Shown here: positions 1-10,662 of the stretch, piece by piece
Numbering within the stretch: the first letter of the stretch is position 1
How the letters are laid out: each line of letters opens with the position of its first letter
Source of the DNA: Porogramme epimiltina
Lineage: Eukaryota; Basidiomycota; Agaricomycetes; Polyporales; Polyporaceae
Assembly (NCBI GenBank): GCA_900155495.1
Contig: FTLJ01000167.1
Coordinates: 1 to 64,000, forward strand
Direction of reading: 5' to 3'
Length of the DNA stretch: 64,000 nt
Program-made: the position numbers and the translations under genes
Notes under the pieces: model-generated
The model's input: the letters and a program-made list of their open reading frames with translations, nothing else
Database searches by the model: none
What the model was told of the DNA's origin: nothing

Positions 1-420
1 CGTCCGAGCCCGATGGTCCCCGCACCGTCTTCCTGACTCTCCGTCCTCCCCCCTCTCCGACTTAGACGTTTGGTAAGTCCTCCCCCTCCCCCCCCGCCAC
101 CCCCGCCGACCACCCGCCCCATGCAGCACCCCGCACCCTCCCGTCTAGACCGCTGTCGGAACATCGTAGAGTCGACGCGTGTATAACAACAGCCCTCACG
201 ATCCCTGTGCGTCCCCCGCTCCCATCGCGTCCCCCATCGCTCACCGCGCCCTCCAGACTAACGACCCTAGAGGCAGAACGAGCGTGTACGCTATAGTCAT
301 CTAGATCCCGGCCCTTTTCCCCGCACCCCCTACCCCGCACTTGTCCTCGCCCCGCACGCGACGCCCATCCTGGCGACCGTCCACAACTACGAACAGCTCC
401 GCAACCTCGGCCTCCCCTCC

Positions 421-2660
421 ATGAGCGCGATGCAGTCTACCGCAGCCCACCCACAACACCCCTCCGACGACGCAGACCGCCAGAACCGCTTCCTCTCCTC
501 CCACGGCTCAGAGACCCCAAACAGCCTCAGCCTCCGCGAGCGTGCGGCCTCCCAGCCCCCGCGCGCCCAAAACTTTGTCGCGCCCCTTCCCCAGGCCATA
601 CGCAACGCCTCGGGCGGCGGCGGCGGCGGCCCCGCGCCTTCGGGTGCTTGGGGCGGCCGCTTCTCCTCCGGCCTCAATCCTCTCCCCCAGTCGGTTCCCA
701 CGCGTAGTGCTTCCTTCTCCTCCTCCCCTTTAAGTACCCATAACCCCTTCTCCTCCGCCATGCGCGACTCCCGTTTTGCGTCCACATTTGAGGACGACGA
801 GTCCGAGGCGCTTAGCGACATCCAGGACCCGTACGACCCCTACGAGGACCGCTATCCCCGCAGCAGCATGTCCCTCAGAGGGCGCACGTACACCGCCGAC
901 CTCACCCGCAGCCGCTCCCAGTCCCTCGCGACCTCGCGTCCTGGCGCTATCGGCAGCGGGTTCCCCGCGCAGATGCTCAATCAATGGGACGGCTCGACGC
1001 CGCAGAGCATCCCCACGCGCTACGACTTTAAGACGCCAACCAGCGGCAGCCGGTACGGCTCTCTCGGCGCGCTCGGACGCTCGCCGTCGAACGGGTACAC
1101 GCAAGGCTCGATCACCGATCCCTCGAACATGAGCCCTTTCGTACGCGACGTCGGGCAGATCCTCCTGGACGACGGCTCCGCCTTCCGCGAACTGTGGTCC
1201 GGAATGAATCCGCCCCGGGACGAGAATGGCGGCGGGGGAAGCGGGACGACCAGCCGAAGGCACAGCGTGAGCGTCGTGCAACCGAGGCGGCCCATTGTCG
1301 GGTTTAACGCGCCCAATGCGGACATGCACGACGAGGGCGGTCGCTCTGGCTCGTATGTGCACGCCGGGTCCTACGGAGGTGGCGGTGGACTGCTCCTCAC
1401 GGACGACGACCTCGCCAGCGATCTAGGCCTCATGAACATCAGCGACAACCGAGCCGTGACGTCTGTCCAGCCCCCCTCACAGCCCTCGTCGCTGCCCATC
1501 TACGCGCCCTTGTCGCGTAGCCCTCCCTCGTCCGACAGGGTCTCGCCTTACCAGCCTCTGCACCTCAACATCCCGGGCGGCGCTGGCAGCTCGTACTCGC
1601 GCCAATCGATCGTGGGTTCGCCGAGCGAGAGCGGGCTCTCCGGTGGGAGTCCCTCCCGGGGCCCGATCGACGCCTTCGTGCAAGAAGGGGGCATGGGCGG
1701 CCGAGAACCCGCGCGGCCGACCGCGGCGCAAGGCCTCATGGCGCGCTACGTCCCTGGCCACGGCATCCAACAGATCCCCGAGACGGGCGTCCTGCAGTCG
1801 CCGCTGTCGCCCACGGCCCTCCGGAGCCCCGGGCACTACGCGCAGCCGCAGATGCAGCGCCGCACGTCGGACGCGTCGAAGCCGCTCGCGGAGCTGGGCA
1901 AGGGCGTGCCGCTGCACGCGGTGCCGACGTCGTGGCCGCTGTACATCGTCGAGTTCAAGGCGGGCCGCACGGACCTGTTCTACTGCACGGACCTCACGCA
2001 GGACATCCGCGTCGGCGACCTCGTCATCGTCGAGGCGGACCGCGGGAAGGACCTCGGCAAGGTCGTCAACGACACGATCACGCTCGCCGAGGTGGAGGCG
2101 TTCCAGAAGCAGCAGAAGCTGATGAGCATGGGCCACGCCGAGGTGCATGGTGTCCCCACGAGCCCTACGTCAGCAACGGGCGGTGGTGTGAAGGATATCA
2201 ACCCAAAGATGATCTATGGAAAAGCTCAGCATCGGGATACGCAGTGAGTTTCCTTTTACAAAGGCTTTGTGCAACATGTCTCATGAGATGGTGCGACGTC
2301 TACAGAAGTCTCGCGGCGAAGGGACAGGATGAGGCGAAGGCGCTTGAGCTGTGCCGGAATAAAGTTCGGCAGAGGAAGTTACCCATGGAGGTCGTGGACG
2401 CTGAATATCAATGGTGCGAGTCTCATTCAGTAAACTCTCGTTGCCCGTGCTCACCTTCTTTGACAGGGATCGCCGTAAGTTAACTTTCTATTTCGTCGCC
2501 GAAAAGAGGATCGATTTCAGGGAACTCGTGCGCGAGCTCTTCCGGTACGTCATCCGAGCCTGTAATTAAACCTCCTTCGTTCACCCGCCTCGATTTTAGT
2601 CTTTACAAGACGCGCATTTGGATGGCCTCCCTCGGGGGCGCCGGCGGCTTCGACCAGTGA
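421..2660 (+). CDS. PSP1 C-terminal domain protein
   Basis: Four exons (421-2243, 2306-2413, 2467-2544, 2600-2660) join in frame to 689 aa. The first ~500 residues are Ser/Pro/Gly-rich and look disordered. From about residue 500 comes the conserved PSP1 C-terminal region: WPLYIVEFKAGRTDLFYCT, then GDLVIVEADRGKDLGKVV, then after the introns the run with AKALELCRNKVRQRKLPMEV, RRKLTFYFVAEKRIDFRELV and YKTRIWMASLGG. Yeast PSP1 is known as a suppressor of DNA polymerase alpha/delta mutations; its biochemical role is unclear, so no reaction is assigned. The start is uncertain. The frame is open upstream of 421, and bases 2-72 are also open, ending in a good donor (GTAAGT at 73). That donor is phase-compatible with an acceptor ending at 296, so a further 5' exon may lie partly outside the window. 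Confidence 0.85.
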
Positions 2661-5600
2661 TCGTGTGCGCCTTTGGATCTCGCCTCCTTACATACCGTTC
2701 TCGCCCACCCTGGGTCCCAATATCCAACGATTCAAGAAGTCGTGTACGCTATACCGCCGCTCGAAGCTAACTTAACCTACCTACCCGCCATTCTCCACGG
2801 ACTCATGTTCGAACTCTCTACGCCTCTCTGCATGCCGCACATCGTATCCCACATGTCGTCGCTCCCCCTGTCCTTATCGTCGTCCCATGTACGAACAGCA
2901 CGGTCTGTTTCCTCCCCCGTATGCCGGTTCTGTCTAGTTGACCCTCAGAGGCGGACTTCCGACTTGAACCCCCCCCCTACTCGTGATTCTCCTACCGAAT
3001 AGTACTGAAGAGCGTAGCGCCCCCGGGCTTTGGATATACCCCTGGGGGCACTCGCCGACGAAGCACAAATGTATCATTACTTGTAGTCTAGTCGTATATA
3101 TATATGGTGCACACTCACGGTCCAAGCAACATGACCACACGGGCCGGAACTCATTGTAGCAATTCATGCAGCCCAAGCCCTGGTACAGCGTGCTCATGAA
3201 TATCGTCGATATCACTCAAAGTTGACTATGATTGAGGCGAAGTAACTAGTCAGCGCTCAGCCAATTCCTTTTGTGCACTAGATGCTTTTGTAAGACTTCT
3301 CGTGTATTCTCGTGAATTCACTTCTTTTAGTCGAGTTGGGGTTCACCCTTTCCGAAAGTTGTTCCATTTACTATTGTAATATACATGTACGCTGATACAT
3401 ACAGGTCAGGGAAACAGCTAGCATTGCGGCCCGTTCCCAAGCGATACAGCCGTTGGACTGCCTGTCCTGTCGAGCTCGCCGTGCGCTAGTAAGTTATCTT
3501 CTGACTGCACGTCAGAAACCGTGAACCAGCGCAAAGTCTTCTCGGCTGAATCCTCTGCATTGCTGACACTTTCACCGCTTCGCTCCTGATCTGTCTGCTC
3601 TTCGCCACCGCCTTGTGCTGCTCATGAACCGGAAGGTCAACGCACTCAGCACGCCCATGACACTAAACTCTGTTAAAAATATCAACAGCAATAGCGTCCG
3701 TCCCAGTATGGTGGAAATTTCCCCCCAAGCGTTCCCCGAGGTGAAGAGGCGACCCACCGTCGTAAGCGCATAGTGCCGGTCACCGACAGAGAGAATAGAC
3801 GAGTCCTGGATTTGGGGATAATTGCCGGCAGTACGTAGGGGGCATGAGGGGGTGGGATTGGGCGCGACATGAGGCCAGACGTGCGCGTTGTCTTCGTTAA
3901 GCCAAGATTCCCTAACTTCCCTCCCCTCCCTTGCAGACATTCGTCAAGGGTTTCATTCGAAACTCACCTCGCCCTCAGCATGTGCAGCCTCTGCCTCGTC
4001 ACAAATACCCTCTTTGAGCTCACCCTTGACTGGATCATGAGATGATCTCTGCTTTTATTATTTTAGTTGTCCTGGATGCAATTAGATACGTACGATGTAC
4101 GCAATGTATGGTTGCGAGCAAGCAGAGCTTCTAGACGACGTTGGCCGTCCCCGGTCATCGTCGCGAGTCTTCAAGTATGGTTAAAGAGCCTAAGTAGGGG
4201 GGGGTTACACCGCGTGTGCCGGAACTGGAAGATTTCCGGACACGCAGATAGCATCAGCAATGGAGGACGTCAGTGGGGAGTGCACCGTACGGGGAATCAT
4301 GACAGTCGGCAGAGTATAAGTCCGTGCGCACCCCCTTCAGATCAACGAACACGACCGTGACCCGACCACGCGGGATAGATAATAAAGGCTCTATAGCTAG
4401 CGGCGTTAAAGGAAATGCGTAAGCACAGGACCTGCGCGCTCGGTTTCAGTATGACGCGGAAAGGGGCCCCCACATGGCGCGAAGACATGCAAGAAGGTTC
4501 GTACCCTCTTACCCTAATTAAAGTTCGGTCAGTCGAGCTCATCGCCGAGCGGAGTGGGTACCTTGACACGGCCAGGCACAGACGTTACATTAGCTTGTGA
4601 GGGGCGCCGATGGGCGGTCAGACCCTCTGAAGGGTATGCCCCGGCTAGGCGTACAATGGGGGTGTCCTCCTGAGGGTATTTGCATCAAGAAGCCGCAGAA
4701 AGGCTTGCCGGAGGCAGTCACAAGGACTCGCTTGAGATGAAAGCCTCGCGACTTATTCAAACGAACACCAAACAAAGCGGACCGCCCATCAACAAACCGC
4801 AAGTCGCAGCTGGCACCCACGAGCGTGGAGAATCTAGAGCGTAACACTGTCAGAAACGTGCTCCCGGATTTAAGAGTGGACCCGATGACAAACTGTGTCC
4901 GACCCGGAAGGATCCGCAGCGACAAGCGTGGATTGAGAGCCCGGAATACTGAAAACGACTCGCGCGGTCGTTTGATATAACCACATTTGTCAGCGCCAGT
5001 GCTGACACCGAAGGCGGTGATACGGAACTCTTCGAGAGGCGGCACGGCCCCGGAGTAAGATACCGTCTTCTACTCGGTGAGGTAAGAACAACAACGTTCC
5101 GGGATTAGACGGCATGGCCCCCATTCCTGACGCCCATCATGAGCGTGCGGCGTGGAGTACGTAGGTCGGCGAATGTCATACCTTCTATCGTAGGTGAACA
5201 AGCTTTGTCACGGTAGCGGGAAATTCCGATGAGAATAGACATAATTATCCGCTGCTTGCATAGCAAACCGGCGAATATCCGTAGCTAAAGGATTACTTGA
5301 GATCTTCCCTTCCTTGTGCTCATGCCCACCCAGGCCATGGGCAACGGTTTATCACTATGCCACTACGCACCCTCAAAATATGGTACACGTGAAGACAACC
5401 CGGGACCGTTAGCTTCGTCACGCGGTAGAAGTCGTTGAATAGTCGTGCGTGTTACCTTTATTATAAGGTTCACTACGCACATATACGTTTAGACAATCTC
5501 CAAAAATTAAGAACATGTCAAAAACTGACGTTGGTATGACCTTGGTTACGATGAGTTCCAAACACTAGAGCGAGTAAGTCGCGCCATAGATGGTCAACGA

Positions 5601-7300
5601 ATAGATGCAACACGACCACACGACGGCCTGATGGTGGTAAGCACGCCCCTGCAACGCTACAGTAGGTAAGCCGAAAGTGGCTATGAGAAAACCGAGGGCC
5701 CGAGGTGTGGAAAGACGAAGTTGTGGTTTACACATTGTGCGAGCATCGTTCAAGTGGGGATGAGAACAGACTATATAGAAAGCAAAAGACACTCGAAAGG
5801 CGTGAGTGTCGGTGTGGCCTTGTATGGGATTATTAGCATCTATTTGTTCGATACGGGCGCTCAACCCACGAGCGGCACCCAACGACGGGTGCCTGGCACA
5901 TTGGAGCTTCTTCCTGCCTCGGCGTTGCGACCCAGGACTTGCAAGGAAAGCCAGCACATGGACACTTACGTTACCCGCGGTTGCCTCAGGAACACGTTGA
6001 ACACCGACGGCACATGTACGTTGGATACCGTACCTGCCCAGCGTGGTGGTGGTCCGACTGTGCTGCTTCGATGATGCTGGGGCCGCGAGTCGTGCTGGAC
6101 GAGGTAACGTCGATCGTCCGATTATAGTCTCGGGTGACTCACGAGTGATTATTTTTCATTGTGCATCATAGAGGCGATTCGTCGCCGACGATAGTGCGCG
6201 CGAACGGAAGGAAAGGCACATTAAAATGTTCCGGGTAACGTACGTGGTGTTCCGCATTACGGGCACGCCAGGATAGCCTATTGGTCCCTCTGGCGATGCG
6301 AGTCTCGGGCGTGCCTTCCGTGCGGAATGACGTCTGCATGTGCTACAGGTAGCAGCGGAGAAGGGGCAAGAATAGGAGGGGGTGTGCCCCGGTAAGAGAC
6401 GGGCGGTAGGCTTGTTGGACGTGGCGACAGCGGGGCCCCCTGACTGACGCTGGGCGCAGACGGGGGTCGGACGAGGGGCATTGCCCGCAGTGGACGTTGC
6501 TGCGCCAAATGCGGTTGGCAGGGGCGGCGATGTCGCTGGGCGGACTCCGGAGGGGGAGCACGGGAGGTACGTTTGTCATGCTCTGACGTTGAACGCCGGC
6601 GACTGATGCTGGCGTGGCCAGGCGTACGTAGGCGTACGTGTGGCGCAGGTGCGAGGGGCGCGCCGGGCGTAGACCGTCGTGGAGAGGCCGACGTGGGCGA
6701 CGCCTGCGACGAAGGGTCGCGGCCGGTGCGCGGGACCCTTTCAATTATAAGAAGCTTTCGCCGGAATGGTCGCGAGAACCGCGCCCGTGCTGAGATCCTC
6801 GCCCGGCGCTGTCGGGCATCGGCATCACGAAGGGCGTCGGCGAGGCGCGCGCCCCCGATCGCAGACGGTGCGCGGGCAGCGGAGGCAGCGGTGGCAGCGT
6901 CGCCAGTGTTCGGGCGAGAGCAGAGTACAACCCCCGAAGAGGCTGCGAACACACGGCCGGCAGCCCTCGGGGCCCCGTCCGCACGGTGATTTGCCCGCAT
7001 CCGGAAGATGACAGGGTGTGATTGGGGGACGTCGGGCGGGCGGCGCTGCTTCCACGGCCGCTGGACAGACCCTCGCCCGCCGCCCGGCCGTCGCTCAGCC
7101 CTTGTCACGCCCGCCACCCGCCGTCTTCCGCCCGCGTTCAACGCCGTTCTGCGCACGCTGACGCCCCATTCCTATGTCGCGTCCGGCACCCCCTCCACAG
7201 CTCGTCCTCCATCTTTCTCCCCGACCACCACCATCTTCCTCTCCTCTCCCTTGTCTATACATTCGTTTCCCCCCACTTTCGTTCGCGTCCCGCTCTCTCC
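2661..7300. other. gene-poor stretch
   Basis: No supported gene was found on either strand across 4.6 kb. Composition is near-balanced up to about 6.2 kb and then becomes GC-rich, forming the upstream region of the next gene. Several open frames of 60-290 codons occur but lack fungal protein-like composition, splice support or family motifs. The last ~120 bases before 7301 are strongly pyrimidine-rich, as is common in basidiomycete 5' UTRs. Confidence 0.5.
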
Positions 7301-10177
7301 ATGTCCCTCTCTTCCGACCCTCGTGCCTCCCCTTTCTCCGTCGAGGAGTTTAGCGACCTCGTCTGTTCCGCCTTTAGCATACATAATCCGGATCTCTCTT
7401 TGCATCTTCAACAGCCTCTCCTTGCTATCTCCCCTTGCTCTCCTAATTCGGCTTGCCCATCACGCGACGAGGGCCTTTCAAACAGCTCCTACCCCCATCC
7501 AGACTCCGACGACCACGACGCTGTCCCCGCTTCGCCCAGCGGAGAGAGCCTTTCGCCTCTTCCGTCACCGACGGCCCAGAGGTCCCGTTCCAGAACGATC
7601 ACTGCGCTCCGCGTCTTCCACCAAGTCCGTTCTCGCGCTTCGGCATTCGTTCTCAAGTCACGTGGGTCCTCCCCGCCTCGCAGCAACTCTTCTTCACCCG
7701 TCCCTTTTGAGGCCTCCAGGCCCAGCACCGCTTCCACCCAATCCCCCCCTCCTCTCTCTCGTGCCCTCTCCCCTTGGAGCATGGTCGACCTCACCCGCGA
7801 CAGCCCCCGCTCGCGCGCCGGCAGCTTCTCCCGCTCCTTCCTCCCCTTTGCCAGGCGCGACGCCAGTCCCCCTCCCCTCCCTCTACGCGTCGGCAAGCTC
7901 AGCAGCGACTATGGCTCTCGCTCCGCCACTCCCGTCCTCCGCTCATTCTTTGACGACTCTCCTTCCCAGCCAAAGGCAAAGCGTGTATACAGTCGGCCTT
8001 CCACCGCGCCATCCGTCTCGTACTCCGCGTCGTACTCCCTCTCCAGAGTGTCGACGACGTCGACTTCCGCTAGCGCTCATTCTACCATCCCAACCGCGAC
8101 CCTTCCTTCCTTTTTCGACGACACGAGCTACCAGTCTTCTCGGGCTCCCATCTCGTCCTTTAGCCGACCTGCGACTCCCACCGGCCTCCTACAACAGTCG
8201 GACAAAACCCGCCCTCAACTGCGCAAGTCTAGAAGCAGTGGCAACGGTCTTCTAAAGCGTTCAAAATCCCGAAATGCGCCTCAAATTAGCGACGCGACCC
8301 AATCCTCCGGTTTAGGTTTCGAAGATTTTGCGCTATGGGAAAGTTGTCAAGACAAGGCGATGCTGACCCGCCCACGGATCGTGCCGCCCGAGCCGGATGT
8401 TAAAGCCGCAGTGTTCCCCGCAGACGATTTTAGTGCAGACGACTACGCGCCGCCCCCGTACGTCTTTGAGAGGCGAGGGAGCAGCTCGACGAGCAACTCC
8501 ACGGTCCGTTTATTTGAGTTCGTCCTGAGTTTGACCCGTTGGCTCACAAGACGTTTGCAGGGAAGCACGCGTTCCACCTCCAGCTTGTCTGCCCGGCTTT
8601 CCAACCTCGTTAGCCTTGCGTTCCCCGGCAAAGCACGCCGGAACGCGCGCTCAAAGCTTAACCTCAGTATTGAGACTGCCTCCGAGGAACCTCCTGCGGA
8701 CTCGTCGCCATCAACGCTGTCGTCAGTTTCATCACCATCTACTCCAGACTCCCCCGTGTCGGAGCTCTCTCGCTCCCATGATCGTGTTTACGCAGCGAGC
8801 GCGGACGGTCACCACGGCTCAAGCGGGATCTGTGACGAGGATGTGTTGGCTATTGGGCGCGTCCTCACCCCGGAAGCAGACCCTTTTGCAAAGGCAGAGA
8901 TCGCACTCCCCGCCCATGGGACGCCCCGGCCCCCCACTCCACCTCTTTCTCGTCGGGCATCTTCGCAAGCCTCTCCCGCCGGTCACGATCGGGCTGCCAC
9001 TTGGAGCACCGGAAACTCGCCATCCGGTATGCGGACCCGAAATAGTCTCCCTTCATCACCAACCTCTGCTGCGTACACTTTCCCGTCGTCATGCTCGGTA
9101 TACACCGAAGGCTCCCCAGGGCCAGATGTGCATTACGCATTCCCTCCGACCAAGCCGACTAATCTCACGCCGCAGCGGCGGATGCCGCCCTCTGCGTGGT
9201 CGCCCTTCAGCTCACCCATCGCGTCATCAGCGCACGGCGGTCGAAGTCCTTCGTCTTCTCCAGGGCCCGGGCGGTCTCCCTCATCGGCCTCTCTATCGCC
9301 CCCGAGGTGGCAGCCGAAGCCCAAATCACCGCCGTCCCCGTCCTATTCGGCCTTCCCGCTTCCTCCCTCCACGGTTCTACGCACACCCTTTCCACCTCCA
9401 GCGCTCCCCCCGCCCACTCGGGCGCTGCCAGCGATACCGTCCCAGCAGACGTCTCCATCTCCACCGCCCCCGCCCCCGAAGGAATGGACGTACGGGGTGC
9501 GCGCGCACAAGTCCCTCCCGCCCTCGCCGCACAGCGCATTATCGTACTCGCACTCATACTCACCGCCGAGCGCTCTCCGGCCCTCCATGAGCGACAGCAG
9601 TGCTACGCGGCGCCGGCGCGCGTCTCCTCACGCCCTGAACCTTGCCATCCGCAGCTGTTCGCTCAAGGAGCTCTCCGTGCGTCACGAGGTCGCAGAGGTG
9701 GACGTGCACAGCGTCTCCCCGATGCTCGGCGCACCGTGGTCGGGCACGATCTCCACCATCGCCGAGCGGCCCCCAAGGCGCTCCGTGACGCCCGTCGGAC
9801 ACTCACGTACGCGCTCGACGGACTCGACGGACACCGTGACGGCGTCACCGGGCTCGTCTGCACTGCACGACGCTGCGCGCGACTGGGACGCCGGGGCCCG
9901 CGGGGCCCAGCTCAGCCCCGTCAAGGGCTCGCCCATAGTAGAGGGCCGTAGCTTCACCATCGACACCGCGGTGTCCAACAGGGGACACGGCGACGACAAC
10001 GACGGCGACACAGCCTTCTGGAGCCCAGTCTCGCGCCAGACGGTGTTCTACAGCGCGCCGTCGAGCGCGTGCTCGGGCTCGTCTGTCGGATGCAGCCAGT
10101 CGCTGGAGGGGCACCCCCTGGCCCAGTCCCACGTCTACCGCTTCCCGAAGGCCGCCAGTGCGGGGCCGTGCGCATGA
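7301..10177 (+). CDS. large Ser/Pro-rich disordered protein, unrecognised
   Basis: A single uninterrupted exon encodes 958 aa. I do not recognise a family. The sequence is Ser/Pro/Arg-rich throughout, with many SP and SPP motifs (possible proline-directed phosphorylation or SH3/WW ligand sites), polyproline stretches around residues 800-830, and no signal peptide or clear membrane segment. Short less-biased islands occur, for example near residues 325-345 (GLGFEDFALWESCQDKAML) and 885-920 (LNLAIRSCSLKELSVRHEVA leading into GAPWSGTISTIAE); the latter could be a conserved short domain. The ATG at 7301 is preferred over an in-frame ATG at 7022 because the DNA between them is CT-rich leader-like sequence. 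Codon usage and length make a real gene likely. The role is unknown; a cytoskeletal or polarity scaffold is one guess from composition only. Confidence 0.75.
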   Translation: MSLSSDPRASPFSVEEFSDLVCSAFSIHNPDLSLHLQQPLLAISPCSPNSACPSRDEGLSNSSYPHPDSDDHDAVPASPSGESLSPLPSPTAQRSRSRTITALRVFHQVRSRASAFVLKSRGSSPPRSNSSSPVPFEASRPSTASTQSPPPLSRALSPWSMVDLTRDSPRSRAGSFSRSFLPFARRDASPPPLPLRVGKLSSDYGSRSATPVLRSFFDDSPSQPKAKRVYSRPSTAPSVSYSASYSLSRVSTTSTSASAHSTIPTATLPSFFDDTSYQSSRAPISSFSRPATPTGLLQQSDKTRPQLRKSRSSGNGLLKRSKSRNAPQISDATQSSGLGFEDFALWESCQDKAMLTRPRIVPPEPDVKAAVFPADDFSADDYAPPPYVFERRGSSSTSNSTVRLFEFVLSLTRWLTRRLQGSTRSTSSLSARLSNLVSLAFPGKARRNARSKLNLSIETASEEPPADSSPSTLSSVSSPSTPDSPVSELSRSHDRVYAASADGHHGSSGICDEDVLAIGRVLTPEADPFAKAEIALPAHGTPRPPTPPLSRRASSQASPAGHDRAATWSTGNSPSGMRTRNSLPSSPTSAAYTFPSSCSVYTEGSPGPDVHYAFPPTKPTNLTPQRRMPPSAWSPFSSPIASSAHGGRSPSSSPGPGRSPSSASLSPPRWQPKPKSPPSPSYSAFPLPPSTVLRTPFPPPALPPPTRALPAIPSQQTSPSPPPPPPKEWTYGVRAHKSLPPSPHSALSYSHSYSPPSALRPSMSDSSATRRRRASPHALNLAIRSCSLKELSVRHEVAEVDVHSVSPMLGAPWSGTISTIAERPPRRSVTPVGHSRTRSTDSTDTVTASPGSSALHDAARDWDAGARGAQLSPVKGSPIVEGRSFTIDTAVSNRGHGDDNDGDTAFWSPVSRQTVFYSAPSSACSGSSVGCSQSLEGHPLAQSHVYRFPKAASAGPCA

Positions 10178-10662
10178 GAGGATATACCAGTTCGTGGAGG
10201 AAGGAGATCGCAGCGAGATGCGTGCGGGTACCTGCCTCGTCTCGAGGTACGGTTGTAGTCTTCACTCTCGTCCTTATTCTTTATGTACAACACATAGCAG
10301 CTGGCCGCGTCTCTCTCTTTTGCCGTCGATATCCCCCCTGGAGGCGTCGCGGAGGTCTCGTTGGGCCCCCTAATTTGCGCGCCAAATAACTTATCGGCCC
10401 CTCCTTAGCTTTAGTTCTATTGCCCGTGTATGTGTAGTGTGGATTAATCGCGCAGCCCGCTGTACTCCAGAGCCACCATCAATATTGTAATTGTACTCTT
10501 AACCGCCGAGCGCAGTGCGAACGAGTGAACGGATCGAACGAATGAATGGGCAAAGCCAGCCGCCGAACACCCGCTGCGGCCCCTGTCTCCTGTCCCCCGT
10601 ACCCCGCGCGCACGTAATAAAAACCGACCCGCGCACGCGGCGCCCGCACAGTATCGCCCCCC

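Noticed and set aside
3572..3940. 122-codon minus-strand frame with a hydrophobic stretch (TILGRTLLLLIFLTEFSVMG)
   Set aside because: It could be a relic of a fungal multi-pass membrane protein, but only one hydrophobic segment is seen, the N-terminal part has no family features and no clean splice partners were found.
6278..7156. 292-codon minus-strand open frame
   Set aside because: It lies in GC-rich promoter DNA, is Arg/Pro/Ala-rich without any motif, and overlaps other open frames on both strands; stop codons are simply rare there.
7022..7300. In-frame N-terminal extension of the large disordered protein
   Set aside because: The extra 93 codons are translated CT-rich leader and promoter sequence; the ATG at 7301 opens into sequence typical of the rest of the protein.
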